Origin: Nitrospira sp.
GTDB taxonomy: Bacteria; Nitrospirota; Nitrospiria; Nitrospirales; Nitrospiraceae
Direction of reading: 5' to 3'
DNA length: 64,000 nt
Assembly: GCA_024330965.1 (NCBI GenBank)
Contig: JANDJL010000013.1
Location: 1 to 64,000 of the forward strand
Shown here: in pieces, positions 42,240-52,053 of the stretch
Numbering within the stretch: position 1 is the first letter of the stretch
How the letters are laid out: every line of letters begins with the position of its first letter
Program-made: the position numbers and the translations under genes
Notes under the pieces: model-generated
What the model saw: the letters and a program-made list of their open reading frames with translations, nothing else
Databases searched by the model: none
Told to the model about the DNA's origin: nothing

Positions 42240-44477
42240 ATGCCTCCCATTGCCGACGAACTCATCGCTCAACACAATCTGACGCGAGAAGAGTATCAGC
42301 GCATCGTTGCCATTCTGGGACGCGATCCCAACCTGACGGAGTTGGGCATGTTCTCCGTCATGTGGTCCGAACACTGCTCCTATAAAAGCTCGCGCGTTCA
42401 TTTGAAAAAGTTGCCCACGTCCGGTCCGCGCGTGGTGCAGGGGCCCGGCGAGAACGCCGGTGCTGTGGACATCGGAGATGGGCTGTGCGTGGTGTTTAAA
42501 ATGGAATCGCACAATCATCCTTCCTTCATCGAACCCTATCAAGGGGCGGCCACAGGGGTGGGCGGAATTCTGCGCGACATCTTCACCATGGGCGCGCGGC
42601 CGATTGCGCTGCTCGATTCGCTTCGATTCGGCGAGTTGAACGTTCCTCAAAACCGCCGCCTGATGAAGGGCGTCGTCGCCGGCATCGCCGGCTATGGCAA
42701 CTGCATGGGTGTGCCGACGGTGGGGGGGGAGGTGGTTTTCAACGATATCTACTCCCTGAATCCGCTGGTGAACGTGTTGTGTTTGGGGATCGCCAGGAAG
42801 GACAAGATTTTTCGTGGCGCGGCGGCGGGGATTGGAAATCCCGTGATCTATTTCGGCTCTAAAACCGGGCGGGATGGAATTCACGGCGCGACGATGGCGT
42901 CGGATTCGTTTGACGATGAGTCTGAACGGAAGCGCCCGACGGTCCAAGTCGGCGATCCGTTCCAAGAAAAACTGCTGCTCGAGGCCTGCCTGGAGCTGAT
43001 GGCGGCCGATCTGTTGGTTGGGATCCAAGACATGGGAGCGGCTGGCCTGACGAGTTCGTCCTGCGAAATGGCCTCGCGCGCAGGGACCGGCATCGAGTTG
43101 GATGTCGCCTACGTGCCTCGGCGCGAGCCTGGCATGACGCCCTATGAAGTGATGTTGTCGGAATCCCAAGAACGGATGTTGATGGTGGCGAAGGCCGGTA
43201 AGGAGGACGAGTGCATCGCGATTTGTCGAAAATGGGATGTGGACGTGGCGGTGATCGGACGGGTAACGGGAGACGGCGTCCTGCGCGTGAAAGATCAGGG
43301 AGCCCTCGTGGCGGAAATTCCGGCCAAGGCGTTGGCCGACGAGGGACCCCGGTATAACCGTCCATACTCGCCGCCGGCGTATCAGGACCTGTTGACGAAT
43401 CTGAACTACGACGTAATTCCGGACGTCAAAGACGCGAATATCGCGCTCCTGTCGCTGCTGGAGTCGCCGACGGTCGCCAGCAAACGGTGGGTCTATGAGC
43501 AGTACGACCATATGGTTCAGACGAACACGGTGGTCCGTCCCGGATCGGATGCGGCGGTCGTGCGGATTAAGGGCACGCACAAGGCCGTGGCCATGACGAT
43601 CGACTGCAACAGCCGCTATTGTCTGCTGAACCCCTATGAGGGGGCGCGGCTTGCGGTGGCTGAAGCAGCGCGCAATCTTGTCTGTTCCGGAGCCGAGCCG
43701 ATCGGGCTGACCGACTGTTTGAATTTTGGGAATCCCGAACGTCCGGATATTATGTGGCAGTTCGTGATGGCTGTGGAAGGACTGGCGGATGCCTGCGAAT
43801 TTCTAAAGATTCCCATCGTGAGCGGCAACGTCAGTTTTTATAACGAAACGAACGGCCTGTCGATTTATCCCACACCGATGGTGGGCATGGTGGGATTGAT
43901 CGACCGGGCCGATCGGGCGATGACCCAGTGGTTCAAGGAAGAAGGCGACGACATTATCCTGCTGGGCACGACGAGGGAAGATCTCGGCGGATCCGAATAT
44001 TTGAAGATCATGCACAGTCGGGAGCAGGGGTCTCCGCCGTTTCTGAACATGGAAGCGGAAAAGGCCCTGCATGACTGCGTGTTGACGTTGGTTCGTGACG
44101 GGTTGGTGCAATCAGCCCACGATTGTTCGGACGGAGGGTTGGCCGTGGCGTTAGCGGAAAGTTGTCTGTCTGCACCTGGCCGCCCGCTTGGCGCGGCGGT
44201 ACAATTAACGAGGGGCCGATTGCGAAAAGACGCGGTGCTGTTCGGGGAAAGTCAGTCGAGGGTCGTGCTCTCGGCGAAGCCGGCTCATCGGGAGGCCGTT
44301 CTCGAGCAGGCCAAATCGTTCGCCGTTCCCGCAGCGGTGATCGGGATTGTGGGAGGCGATCGGTTGGTCGTCTCACTGGGCGATGAACGTTCGGCGGCGA
44401 ACGTCATCGATCTCCCCTTGTCCACGTTGTACGACCGATGGGCCTGTTCCCTTGAACGGGCTCTGAACGAGACGTGA
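42240..44477 (+). CDS. purL: Phosphoribosylformylglycinamidine synthase subunit PurL
   Basis: [60 protein letters not shown]; start trimmed from 42162. Confidence 0.96.
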   Translation: MPPIADELIAQHNLTREEYQRIVAILGRDPNLTELGMFSVMWSEHCSYKSSRVHLKKLPTSGPRVVQGPGENAGAVDIGDGLCVVFKMESHNHPSFIEPYQGAATGVGGILRDIFTMGARPIALLDSLRFGELNVPQNRRLMKGVVAGIAGYGNCMGVPTVGGEVVFNDIYSLNPLVNVLCLGIARKDKIFRGAAAGIGNPVIYFGSKTGRDGIHGATMASDSFDDESERKRPTVQVGDPFQEKLLLEACLELMAADLLVGIQDMGAAGLTSSSCEMASRAGTGIELDVAYVPRREPGMTPYEVMLSESQERMLMVAKAGKEDECIAICRKWDVDVAVIGRVTGDGVLRVKDQGALVAEIPAKALADEGPRYNRPYSPPAYQDLLTNLNYDVIPDVKDANIALLSLLESPTVASKRWVYEQYDHMVQTNTVVRPGSDAAVVRIKGTHKAVAMTIDCNSRYCLLNPYEGARLAVAEAARNLVCSGAEPIGLTDCLNFGNPERPDIMWQFVMAVEGLADACEFLKIPIVSGNVSFYNETNGLSIYPTPMVGMVGLIDRADRAMTQWFKEEGDDIILLGTTREDLGGSEYLKIMHSREQGSPPFLNMEAEKALHDCVLTLVRDGLVQSAHDCSDGGLAVALAESCLSAPGRPLGAAVQLTRGRLRKDAVLFGESQSRVVLSAKPAHREAVLEQAKSFAVPAAVIGIVGGDRLVVSLGDERSAANVIDLPLSTLYDRWACSLERALNET

Positions 44478-44508
44478 GGAAGAGGGTTCAAGCGCGGAAG
44501 GGCGAAAT

Positions 44509-45984
44509 ATGGAGACTGGTTGCGCGAAGAAAGAACGTCCCCTTGTTTCCCTCGATCCCTTCCAACGCCGGGTCGAAAGCTCCGACCGGTTTCACGACGA
44601 GTGCGCGGTGTTCGGAGTCTTCGGCCATGAAGAGGCGGCCAATCTCACCTATCTCGGACTCTACGCTCTTCAGCATCGGGGGCAAGAGGCATCCGGGATC
44701 GTCTCCGGCGACGGTGAACAGTTTTTCGTCAAAAAAGGTCTGGGGCTCGTCGCCGATCTCTACGACAAATCGGTTCTGGAAAAACTGCCCGGCCATATGG
44801 CGATCGGCCATAATCGATACTCCACGGCGGGCGGCAACGACCTGAAAAACGTCCAGCCGCTGATCGTGAACTTTGCGCTCGGCAATCTGGCCTTGGCGCA
44901 CAACGGCAACTTGATCAACGCCCAGGTGCTGCGGAATGAACTGGAAGCCTACGGGGCCATTTTCCAATCCACGTCGGACAGCGAGGTGATCATTCACCTG
45001 ATCGCTCACTCCAAGGCCGATTCGTTGCTGGCCCGCGTCATCGACGCGCTCAACCGGGTCCGCGGCGCGTTTTCGATCGTCCTATTGACCGATCACGGGT
45101 TGATCGCCGTGCGCGACCCGTACGGGCTGCGCCCCCTGTGCTTGGGACGGCTCCGCAGTAGTTGGGTGGTGGCGTCGGAGACCTGCGCGTTCGATCTGCT
45201 GGATGCCGAGTATGTGCGGGAGATCGAGCCGGGCGAGCTGATCATGATCAGCGACCACGGCGTGGACAGTTATCGACCGTTTCCCAAGGTGGATCCGGCC
45301 ATGTGTGTGTTCGAGTACGTGTACTTCGCCAGGCCGGACAGCAGGATTTTCGGCGGCGACGCGGTGTATGCCGTTCGCAAGGCGATGGGCAAGCAACTGG
45401 CGCAGGAGTCGTGGGTGCCGGCGGATATTGTGATACCGGTGCCGGATTCCGGAGTGCCGGCCGCTTTGGGATATGCCGAGGGCGGAGGTCTTCGTTTCGA
45501 GACGGGGTTGATTCGAAATCATTACGTGGGGCGAACCTTCATCGAACCGGAGCAGTCGATCAGACACTTCGGGGTGAAAGTCAAGTTGAACGCGGTGTCG
45601 GAAGTATTGCGCGGCAAACGTGTGGTCGTGGTGGATGACTCATTGGTGCGCGGCACGACGAGCCGAAAAATCGTCAAGATGATCCGTCAAGCCGGGGCGA
45701 CGGAAGTGCACATGCGGATCAGTTCGCCTCCCATCGTCTCGCCCTGCTTCTATGGGATCGATACGCCGACGAAGAAAGAATTGGTGGCGTCCGATCATTC
45801 AAGGGAGGAGATTCGAAAATACATTACGGCCGACAGTTTGGCCTATCTGAGTATTGAGGGCATGCTCAAGGCCGCGCCGGGAAGTCCCCATCAGTATTGC
45901 ACGGCTTGCTTTACGGAACGGTACCCCATTCCGTTCACCCGCGCGGAGGAGATCCAACTCGGCCTGTTCGAGGGAGCGCGCTGA
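44509..45984 (+). CDS. purF: Amidophosphoribosyltransferase
   Basis: [42 protein letters not shown] motif [18 protein letters not shown]. Confidence 0.96.
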   Translation: METGCAKKERPLVSLDPFQRRVESSDRFHDECAVFGVFGHEEAANLTYLGLYALQHRGQEASGIVSGDGEQFFVKKGLGLVADLYDKSVLEKLPGHMAIGHNRYSTAGGNDLKNVQPLIVNFALGNLALAHNGNLINAQVLRNELEAYGAIFQSTSDSEVIIHLIAHSKADSLLARVIDALNRVRGAFSIVLLTDHGLIAVRDPYGLRPLCLGRLRSSWVVASETCAFDLLDAEYVREIEPGELIMISDHGVDSYRPFPKVDPAMCVFEYVYFARPDSRIFGGDAVYAVRKAMGKQLAQESWVPADIVIPVPDSGVPAALGYAEGGGLRFETGLIRNHYVGRTFIEPEQSIRHFGVKVKLNAVSEVLRGKRVVVVDDSLVRGTTSRKIVKMIRQAGATEVHMRISSPPIVSPCFYGIDTPTKKELVASDHSREEIRKYITADSLAYLSIEGMLKAAPGSPHQYCTACFTERYPIPFTRAEEIQLGLFEGAR

Positions 45985-46012
45985 TATCAAAAAGATCAGT
46001 CGTGCCTGACGG

Positions 46013-46333
46013 ATGGAACCACGATCGAACTTGCGTGTACCGGTTGATTACGAAGCGTCGTTCACGAGCGACGGCGTGAAGGGGACCGGCCTGTTGCGAA
46101 ACCTGACCATCGGCGGCAGCGAGATCGAAAGTGACGTGCCATTGGCTGTTGGCACGTCGCTCTGTCTTCGAATCAAGACATCCGGCGCCCGCCCCCCGAT
46201 TGTGATTGCGCTCGGCATCGTTCGATGGAAGCAGGACAATCGATATGGAGTGGAATTCATCCGATTCGAGGGAGCCGCCAAGCGACAGCTTGAAGACATG
46301 CTGAACCAGCGCGACGGTTCTTCATCCGATTGA
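46013..46333 (+). CDS. PilZ-domain protein
   Basis: RxxxR (RSNLR) and NxTxxG (NLTIGG) motifs; about 100-aa single-domain PilZ. Confidence 0.78.
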   Translation: MEPRSNLRVPVDYEASFTSDGVKGTGLLRNLTIGGSEIESDVPLAVGTSLCLRIKTSGARPPIVIALGIVRWKQDNRYGVEFIRFEGAAKRQLEDMLNQRDGSSSD

Positions 46334-46508
46334 TTGTCTCTCCCCGGTTGCCCGTTCAAAAAATACCGTGCTAGGATCCAGTGCCCTATGCCGTCGCGCG
46401 AACGACGGTTCCTGAGGGTCGGGGTGCGACGCCTTCCATCGCGTGGTCGATTGACGTGGTCGATTTCCGAGGCATCCGCCGTCATCTCGTTGAGAGGGGG
46501 ACTGCAAT

Positions 46509-46751
46509 ATGATGGATGAGATGGAAGAAGGGAAACGGAAATTTCTGGAGGTGGTAAAAGAAATCGACGCAACGGTCCACGTTGTGATTCCCGTTGCACC
46601 GTCGAACGGTCGGTTTTTGATCTCGTTGACTAAAGGGCCGAACCGCAAGTTCATGACTCTCTCGGAAGACGACGTGATGGATTTGCCGTCCGACACCGGA
46701 ATTCTCGCTAAAGTGACAAGCCTAGTGAAAGAGACGGTCAACGCCCTCTAG
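46509..46751 (+). CDS. Hypothetical small protein (80 aa)
   Basis: MMDEMEEGKRKFLEVVKEIDATVHVVIPVAPSNGRFLISLTKGPNRKFMTLSEDDVMDLPSDTGILAKVTSLVKETVNAL; coding-like composition, no antisense competitor. Confidence 0.55.
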   Translation: MMDEMEEGKRKFLEVVKEIDATVHVVIPVAPSNGRFLISLTKGPNRKFMTLSEDDVMDLPSDTGILAKVTSLVKETVNAL

Positions 46752-46797
46752 GAAGGGGAACAGGGCCTCTCCCGAGCGCAAACAGGACGGCCTTTCA

Positions 46798-47430
46798 ATG
46801 AAGCAGCTTTTTGCAGGCATCTGGCAATGGTCGTGGTTTTCCGAAGAGAAACAACTCGATTTCAACGGGTTGTTTCTCGTGACCCCTGAACATAGGATCC
46901 TGGTGGATCCGCCTCCTCTGACGGAGGAGGCGAAAACGGTCATTCATCGATACGGGCCTGTCGACTCCCTTATCATCACGAACAGGGATCACCTTCGGGA
47001 GGCAGCCGCCTGTCGGTCGGAGTTCGGAGGTTGCCTGTTTTTTCCCGATCCTGACGCGGCGGTCATGGAACTGACTCCCGATCACGCATACAAGGATGGC
47101 GAGGTGTTGCCAGGCGGTATGCTGGTCGTTCGGCTGAAGGATCAAAAATCGCCGGGTGAATCCGCGTTGTTTCTCCAGCGTGAAAAAGGTGTGTTGATCG
47201 TGGGGGACGCATTGATCGGCAAACCGGCAGGCGGCGTCAGCATGCTTCCCGCCGACAAATATGCGGATGCGGCGAAAGCCAAAGCAGGACTTCGCCGTCT
47301 GCTTCAATACGAGTTTGACAGTCTGCTGGTGGGGGACGGCGCATCGATCCTCACGGGCGCCAAGCCGATCGTCCGGCGCTTTCTGGAGGGGGTGTCATTA
47401 TGGGATGGAACGGATCGTCCGAAGAGCTGA
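46798..47430 (+). CDS. Metallo-beta-lactamase-fold-like protein with degenerate metal motif
   Basis: ILVDPPPLTEEAKTVIHRYGPVDSLIITNRDHLREAAACRS...GVLIVGDALIG...LLVGDG; the canonical HxHxDH reads TNRDH. Confidence 0.65.
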   Translation: MKQLFAGIWQWSWFSEEKQLDFNGLFLVTPEHRILVDPPPLTEEAKTVIHRYGPVDSLIITNRDHLREAAACRSEFGGCLFFPDPDAAVMELTPDHAYKDGEVLPGGMLVVRLKDQKSPGESALFLQREKGVLIVGDALIGKPAGGVSMLPADKYADAAKAKAGLRRLLQYEFDSLLVGDGASILTGAKPIVRRFLEGVSLWDGTDRPKS

Positions 47431-48221
47431 ATCGCCTGGGCAACGAACTGTTTTCTCGTGGGCTCTATACGGATGCCTATGCCTGCTACGTCAAGGCGTT
47501 GGAGTGTGATCGGCTGAGCGGCGATCGGCGGGCTCTGGTTATGACGTTGGGAAATCTCGGCAACATCTGCGCGGTCAGCGGCCGACGGGAAGCGGCACAG
47601 GCGTATTACCAGGAAGTGCTGGAGCTGCAGAAGACATTCGGCGACGAGCGAGGTGTGGGCACGACACTAGCGAATTTGGGAAGTGTGAGGGCCGACGCCG
47701 GAGAATGGGATCGGGCCCGCGCGTATTACTTGGAGGCGCTGGATCTGTTGAAAAAGACGCGAGATGAGGCGGCTCAAGCGGTGCTGTATTCCGATCTCGG
47801 TTTGGTGGCGCGCGAGACCGGACGATTCGACGAAGCCGTCCAATGGTATGAGCGGTCGTTGGCGCTCATGCGGCGATTGAGCGATTGGGGCGGAATGGCG
47901 GATGTGTGGCGCATGCTCGCACGCACGTTCTTGGTCCAAAAACGGTATGACGACGCAATCGCCTGCTGCCACACCAGTCAGTCGATCGCCGAACGGTCTC
48001 GCGATGAGCTCCGCGTCGGCGGAGCCCGCTACGTGCTGGCCCAATGTTACGAAGAAACCGGCCGGTTGCAGGACGCCGTTTCGTTACTCGAACAAGTCGT
48101 TCAGATGGACCGAAAATACGGGTTGCCGAAACTCGACGACAATGTGCGTCGCTTGACGGCCTTGCGCGCTCGTCTTGCCGAGGAAGATCGTCGGGGGCTT
48201 CATCGTGAGGCACCGGTATGA
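47400..48221 (+). CDS. TPR-repeat protein
   Basis: Repeated A..Y.E.LEL/ARAYYLEALDL/AVQWYERSLALM units; overlaps the MBL-like gene by 31 nt. Confidence 0.85.
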   Translation: MGWNGSSEELNRLGNELFSRGLYTDAYACYVKALECDRLSGDRRALVMTLGNLGNICAVSGRREAAQAYYQEVLELQKTFGDERGVGTTLANLGSVRADAGEWDRARAYYLEALDLLKKTRDEAAQAVLYSDLGLVARETGRFDEAVQWYERSLALMRRLSDWGGMADVWRMLARTFLVQKRYDDAIACCHTSQSIAERSRDELRVGGARYVLAQCYEETGRLQDAVSLLEQVVQMDRKYGLPKLDDNVRRLTALRARLAEEDRRGLHREAPV

Positions 48222-48655
48222 CCGATCCGATGTCCTTGGCATGGGCGCGGCTCCGCTCCGCTTTGACCGATGCCTTTCCCCAATTTTATACGATCGATCC
48301 CGACGGGTCGCTGGTGATGGATCTGGGGTGTGACGGTTGGCTCCTGGAGATCAGGCCGGATGGCATGGTGGTGTGCCAGTATGGCATCGCGATGGACGAT
48401 GTGATGGCCCTGATGTCCGAGGGGACCGCGGAGGACCTCGGCACCGACGAAGTGGCCAAGCAAGCCAAGTACTATCTTCAACCGGCCGTATCGAAGTTTC
48501 GCCCGCTTCTCTTGCAATCCGGATTTATCGAGACGACGGAAATGACTGACGAGTTCGTGGCGATTACGTTTACGCGCGCGGCGGACGTGGAGAATCCGGC
48601 CACAGTGCAGGATCTCATTCGGTGGTGTCGGCGCCAGATCGGCGGCGTGGGATGA
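48218..48655 (+). CDS. Hypothetical protein (145 aa)
   Basis: ATGA overlap with the TPR gene; MTDPMSLAWARLRSALTDAFPQFYTIDPDGSLVMDLGCDGWLLEIRPDGMVV... Confidence 0.65.
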   Translation: MTDPMSLAWARLRSALTDAFPQFYTIDPDGSLVMDLGCDGWLLEIRPDGMVVCQYGIAMDDVMALMSEGTAEDLGTDEVAKQAKYYLQPAVSKFRPLLLQSGFIETTEMTDEFVAITFTRAADVENPATVQDLIRWCRRQIGGVG

Positions 48656-49722
48656 AACAACCACACATCGCCACCTTCAACGAGTTTCGAGAGGCGGTGT
48701 CGGCGTACCGACTGCCGCGAGTGCTGCTGGCTGCGTTGGAATTGAACCTGTGCACGGCGATCGGCGATCGTGCGTGGTCGATTCCTGATCTCGCCAATAA
48801 ACTCGGGGTCAGCGAGCGCGGGCTGGAGATTCTTTGCCGGAATCTGGCGATGGCCGGTGTGCTCAGGAAAAAGGGCTCACTCTACCGCAACAGCCGGCTG
48901 GGAGCCACGGCGTTGAACGCCAACCATCCGACCTATCGCGGCGACTATCTTGCTTTGGTCCAGAGTCATTGGGCTGACTGGATTCGGCTTCCCGAATCGA
49001 TCAGAACCGGCTTGCCGATTGACCATGGTGCACCGGAGGATCCGGACTGGAGAAGACGGTTCACCTGGGCGATGCACCACCGCACGATGGAGCTGGCGCC
49101 TGCACTTGCGTCGCGCGTGAAGCTGGGAAAGGCCGAGTCGCTGCTGGATCTCGGCGGAGGTCCGGGAACCTATGCGATGGCGTTTTTGGCCAGGAACCGT
49201 CGGTTGCACGCCACGATCTGCGATCGCGAGGCGGCCTTGGCGGTAGCGAAAGAGATCGCCGCGACCCATCCAGCCGGGCGAAGACTGTCCTACCTGCCGC
49301 TGGATTTTACCAAAGAGGACATTCCCGGCCGGTATGACGTCATCTGGTATTCCAATGTGCTGCATATGTATTCACCGGAGGACAACCTGGCGATCTTTCG
49401 CAGGGCCTTGGCGGCGTTGACACCGGGCGGGAGATTGATCATTCATGATGCCTTGCTTCACGATCGCGAGGGGCTGTATCCCGCGGAAGCGAGTCTCTTC
49501 GCCGTGTCGATGCTTTTGTTTACGGAAGGCGGCAACACCTATTCGGTCTCCGATGTCACGCGATGGCTCAAAATGTCCGGCTTTGTCCGTGTCAAGGCTC
49601 TGCGGATGAGGAAGGGGCTGGGGGATTGGGAGGACGGGATCCTTGAGGCGGTTGTGTCACGACCCCTCCCAGGAAAGACCGCCCGCCGACCAGGATCAAC
49701 AGGAAGTTCAACCCTCCGCTGA
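48652..49722 (+). CDS. SAM-dependent O-methyltransferase family (dimerisation wHTH + methyltransferase)
   Basis: FREAVSAYRLPRVLLAALELNLCTAIGDRAWSIPDLANKLGVSERGLEILCRNLAMAGVL; SLLDLGGGPGTYAMAFLARNRRLHATICDREAAL; ATGA overlap with upstream orf. Confidence 0.86.
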   Translation: MKQPHIATFNEFREAVSAYRLPRVLLAALELNLCTAIGDRAWSIPDLANKLGVSERGLEILCRNLAMAGVLRKKGSLYRNSRLGATALNANHPTYRGDYLALVQSHWADWIRLPESIRTGLPIDHGAPEDPDWRRRFTWAMHHRTMELAPALASRVKLGKAESLLDLGGGPGTYAMAFLARNRRLHATICDREAALAVAKEIAATHPAGRRLSYLPLDFTKEDIPGRYDVIWYSNVLHMYSPEDNLAIFRRALAALTPGGRLIIHDALLHDREGLYPAEASLFAVSMLLFTEGGNTYSVSDVTRWLKMSGFVRVKALRMRKGLGDWEDGILEAVVSRPLPGKTARRPGSTGSSTLR

Positions 49723-50032
49723 CCAGAGTGGTCAGGAGAGCCCACAAGCCGCCAGCGTCTTCCGTCAGAACGTGTACCATCGTTGAAAGATCAAGCGCCA
49801 GCCCCACCGTTCCATACATCACACAGGCCATCGTGGCCCATCGAAATCCCAACCAGACCAACGTTCCCAAGCCAGCCGGTATGAGCACGAGAAAGACAAT
49901 CCACCAGGTTCCTGTCGGCATGGCGGAAGCAATCATGGCACCGATCTCGAAGAGCAGGAGTCCGGCCACAGTAGTGAGCAAAGCCTGTCGCCCCATGGGG
50001 AGACTATAAAGACGGAGGAGAGCGGTCGGCAA
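49592..50032 (-). CDS. Small multi-TM membrane protein
   Basis: TVAGLLLFEIGAMIASAMPTGTWWIVFLVLIPAGLGTLVWLGFRWATMACVMYGTVGLALDLST; convergent and overlaps the methyltransferase 3' end by 131 nt. Confidence 0.6.
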   Translation of the reverse strand: MPTALLRLYSLPMGRQALLTTVAGLLLFEIGAMIASAMPTGTWWIVFLVLIPAGLGTLVWLGFRWATMACVMYGTVGLALDLSTMVHVLTEDAGGLWALLTTLVSGGLNFLLILVGGRSFLGGVVTQPPQGSRPPNPPAPSSSAEP

Positions 50033-50152
50033 TGGGTCCCAGCGGTTTCGACTGATGGGTGAGCCCCTCTTTCGAGGGGGATCTTACCGACAGCGGGGAA
50101 TGGACGGTGGCTTCGATCTCTTGCAGAATGCGCCAGGCTATCAGGAGCGTCT

Positions 50153-51016
50153 ATGGCGCTGATCGATGGAGTGATCCGTTCTTTTCACGAAGTGGGCGTC
50201 CGATTGCGGGTCGTGGGTTCCCTGATCATGGGGGTCTGGTGCTGTCTTGCGCCGATGGGGGAACAGGCGATGGGACACGAGTCGGCTGGAGAAGAGACCG
50301 AAAGGGGGGTCGTTGCCGCCGGGTTCGGTTATCAGAATGAAACTGGCGCGGCCATGACGGTGAAGGTCTATGACGCGCTCTCGGGCGAGGTTCTGTCTGA
50401 AGACGTGTACGAATTGATCGTTGAGGAAGATCACGGGGCGCGATCGGACGGTTCATCTGAGGGCTCGATGATGCGCATCTTTGCCGGAGGGACGGGAGGG
50501 GCACCGGCCGGCCTCTCAAGTTTTTTGCTGCGTGCGTATGACGGAAAGACCGGAGAGTTTCAGTGGGTCGGGAGGCTGCATTTCAATCCGACGGAGCGCG
50601 ACGGGGACGAAAAGGGACGTCAAATTTCCACCTCGATGTTTCGACGGGCGACTCTGACCAAGATCGGAAGCACCGTCCGATCCGAAGATCCCTATCCGTT
50701 GTTCATATTGCGGGCGTGGGATCCGTCAACGGGTGTTCTTCTGTGGGAAGATGAGTTCTCTTCCGATGAAGAAACCGCGATGTCGGTCGGGACTGTCGTC
50801 TTTCATGCGACCGATTGTGAGAGGCTGTGGATCGAAAACGGCGTGGTTGACTTTCGAATTCTGATGGTTGACCGCGAAAAAGGATCGGTCTTGTGGGAAG
50901 ATCAGGTATTTCAGCGGATGGAAGAAGAGCGTCAAACGTCGCCGAATGACCCTGCGCAAAGAGTACCGGATCAGACGGGACCGGTCGACGCAAGGCTGTT
51001 TGCGGAACAGGTTTGA
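50153..51016 (+). CDS. Hypothetical, possibly exported protein
   Basis: MGVWCCLAPMGEQAMGHESAGEETERGVVAAGFGYQNETGAAMTVKVYDALSGEVLSEDVYELIVEE...; internally similar ALxxWD..SG.VLWEDEF segments. Confidence 0.6.
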   Translation: MALIDGVIRSFHEVGVRLRVVGSLIMGVWCCLAPMGEQAMGHESAGEETERGVVAAGFGYQNETGAAMTVKVYDALSGEVLSEDVYELIVEEDHGARSDGSSEGSMMRIFAGGTGGAPAGLSSFLLRAYDGKTGEFQWVGRLHFNPTERDGDEKGRQISTSMFRRATLTKIGSTVRSEDPYPLFILRAWDPSTGVLLWEDEFSSDEETAMSVGTVVFHATDCERLWIENGVVDFRILMVDREKGSVLWEDQVFQRMEEERQTSPNDPAQRVPDQTGPVDARLFAEQV

Positions 51017-51129
51017 CTCGGAGACCGACGAGGTTTGTCAGCAACGTCCGTTTTTCAAGACCGGACGTTGCAAAAGTTGAGAAGTTCCGCCGCAGATCGT
51101 CAACCTTCGTCTGGCTTGTCGATTGGGGA

Positions 51130-51888
51130 TCATCCATCCTCGTCCTGTGCCTTCGCGCGCGGCTCGGCAGTTTCCTTCCGATGGATTTTCGTGGTGACCG
51201 AGGCAAGGTACGAACGTAGTGCGGGGTCCCGTCCGATACGATCGGTCGCGTGGGACAAATGACGTTCCGCTTCGTCGATCCGGTCGTGTTCCTGCAGCCA
51301 GTCGGCCAAGGCCAGATGGGGAAACGGCTCTTGAGGCGCCACGCCGATCAATTTCTCAAGCAGCTCCTGGTCGAGGGCGGGGTCCCGCCGTTCCCAAGAA
51401 GCGTGGGCCAGGTTCATCAGGATTACGGGACTGGAGTCGTCGAGCGCGGCGGCGCGTTTGAATGACGAGAGAGAGCCAGCCGTCCCGTGGATCAGCTCCT
51501 GTTCGATTCCCAGATTGTTCCACAAGCCGGCGATGTAAGCCCTGCTTGTCTTGTCCGACAGAACATCCCTCGGCAAGGCGAGCAGTTTGGACTCGGCGAG
51601 CAAGAAACGATGCGCCTCGATGTCATCACGGATGATGGCCAGTGGCACCTCATAGGTGGAAAGCGGGAGCGGCGGCAACTCGATCAGGCGTGTGGAGGGG
51701 GTCGGCATGGAGAGTGGAAGCGGAGAAGGCGGTGGATCGGCGATCGGCTTGTCGGATTCGACGGACACGGAATGGACCGGCGGAGCGAGTTTTTCCAGAA
51801 AGGAAGGGAAAAACTGATGAATGCCGATCAGCAGAAAGACGGCAAGTGCGAGCCACATGAGGAGCGGAGAAATATCGCGTCGGTACAT
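51130..51888 (-). CDS. Membrane-anchored TPR-like protein
   Basis: N-terminal TM (LLMWLALAVFLLIGIHQFF) then helical repeats (AAALDDSSPVILMNLAHASWERRDPALDQELLEKLIG). Confidence 0.65.
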   Translation of the reverse strand: MYRRDISPLLMWLALAVFLLIGIHQFFPSFLEKLAPPVHSVSVESDKPIADPPPSPLPLSMPTPSTRLIELPPLPLSTYEVPLAIIRDDIEAHRFLLAESKLLALPRDVLSDKTSRAYIAGLWNNLGIEQELIHGTAGSLSSFKRAAALDDSSPVILMNLAHASWERRDPALDQELLEKLIGVAPQEPFPHLALADWLQEHDRIDEAERHLSHATDRIGRDPALRSYLASVTTKIHRKETAEPRAKAQDEDG

Positions 51889-52053
51889 GGTGATCTCTTG
51901 TCAGGATGGTAGCACCCCCGGCACGACCGACCAAGCGCTCGGCCAAAACCGGCGTACAGGGCGGTCAGAACAAGGCTGTCAGAAAATGAGCGCCACCGTC
52001 TCCATCACGTCTCATTGAGCAGAAAGAGGTGCTGTGTTACGATCCGTTCCGGT

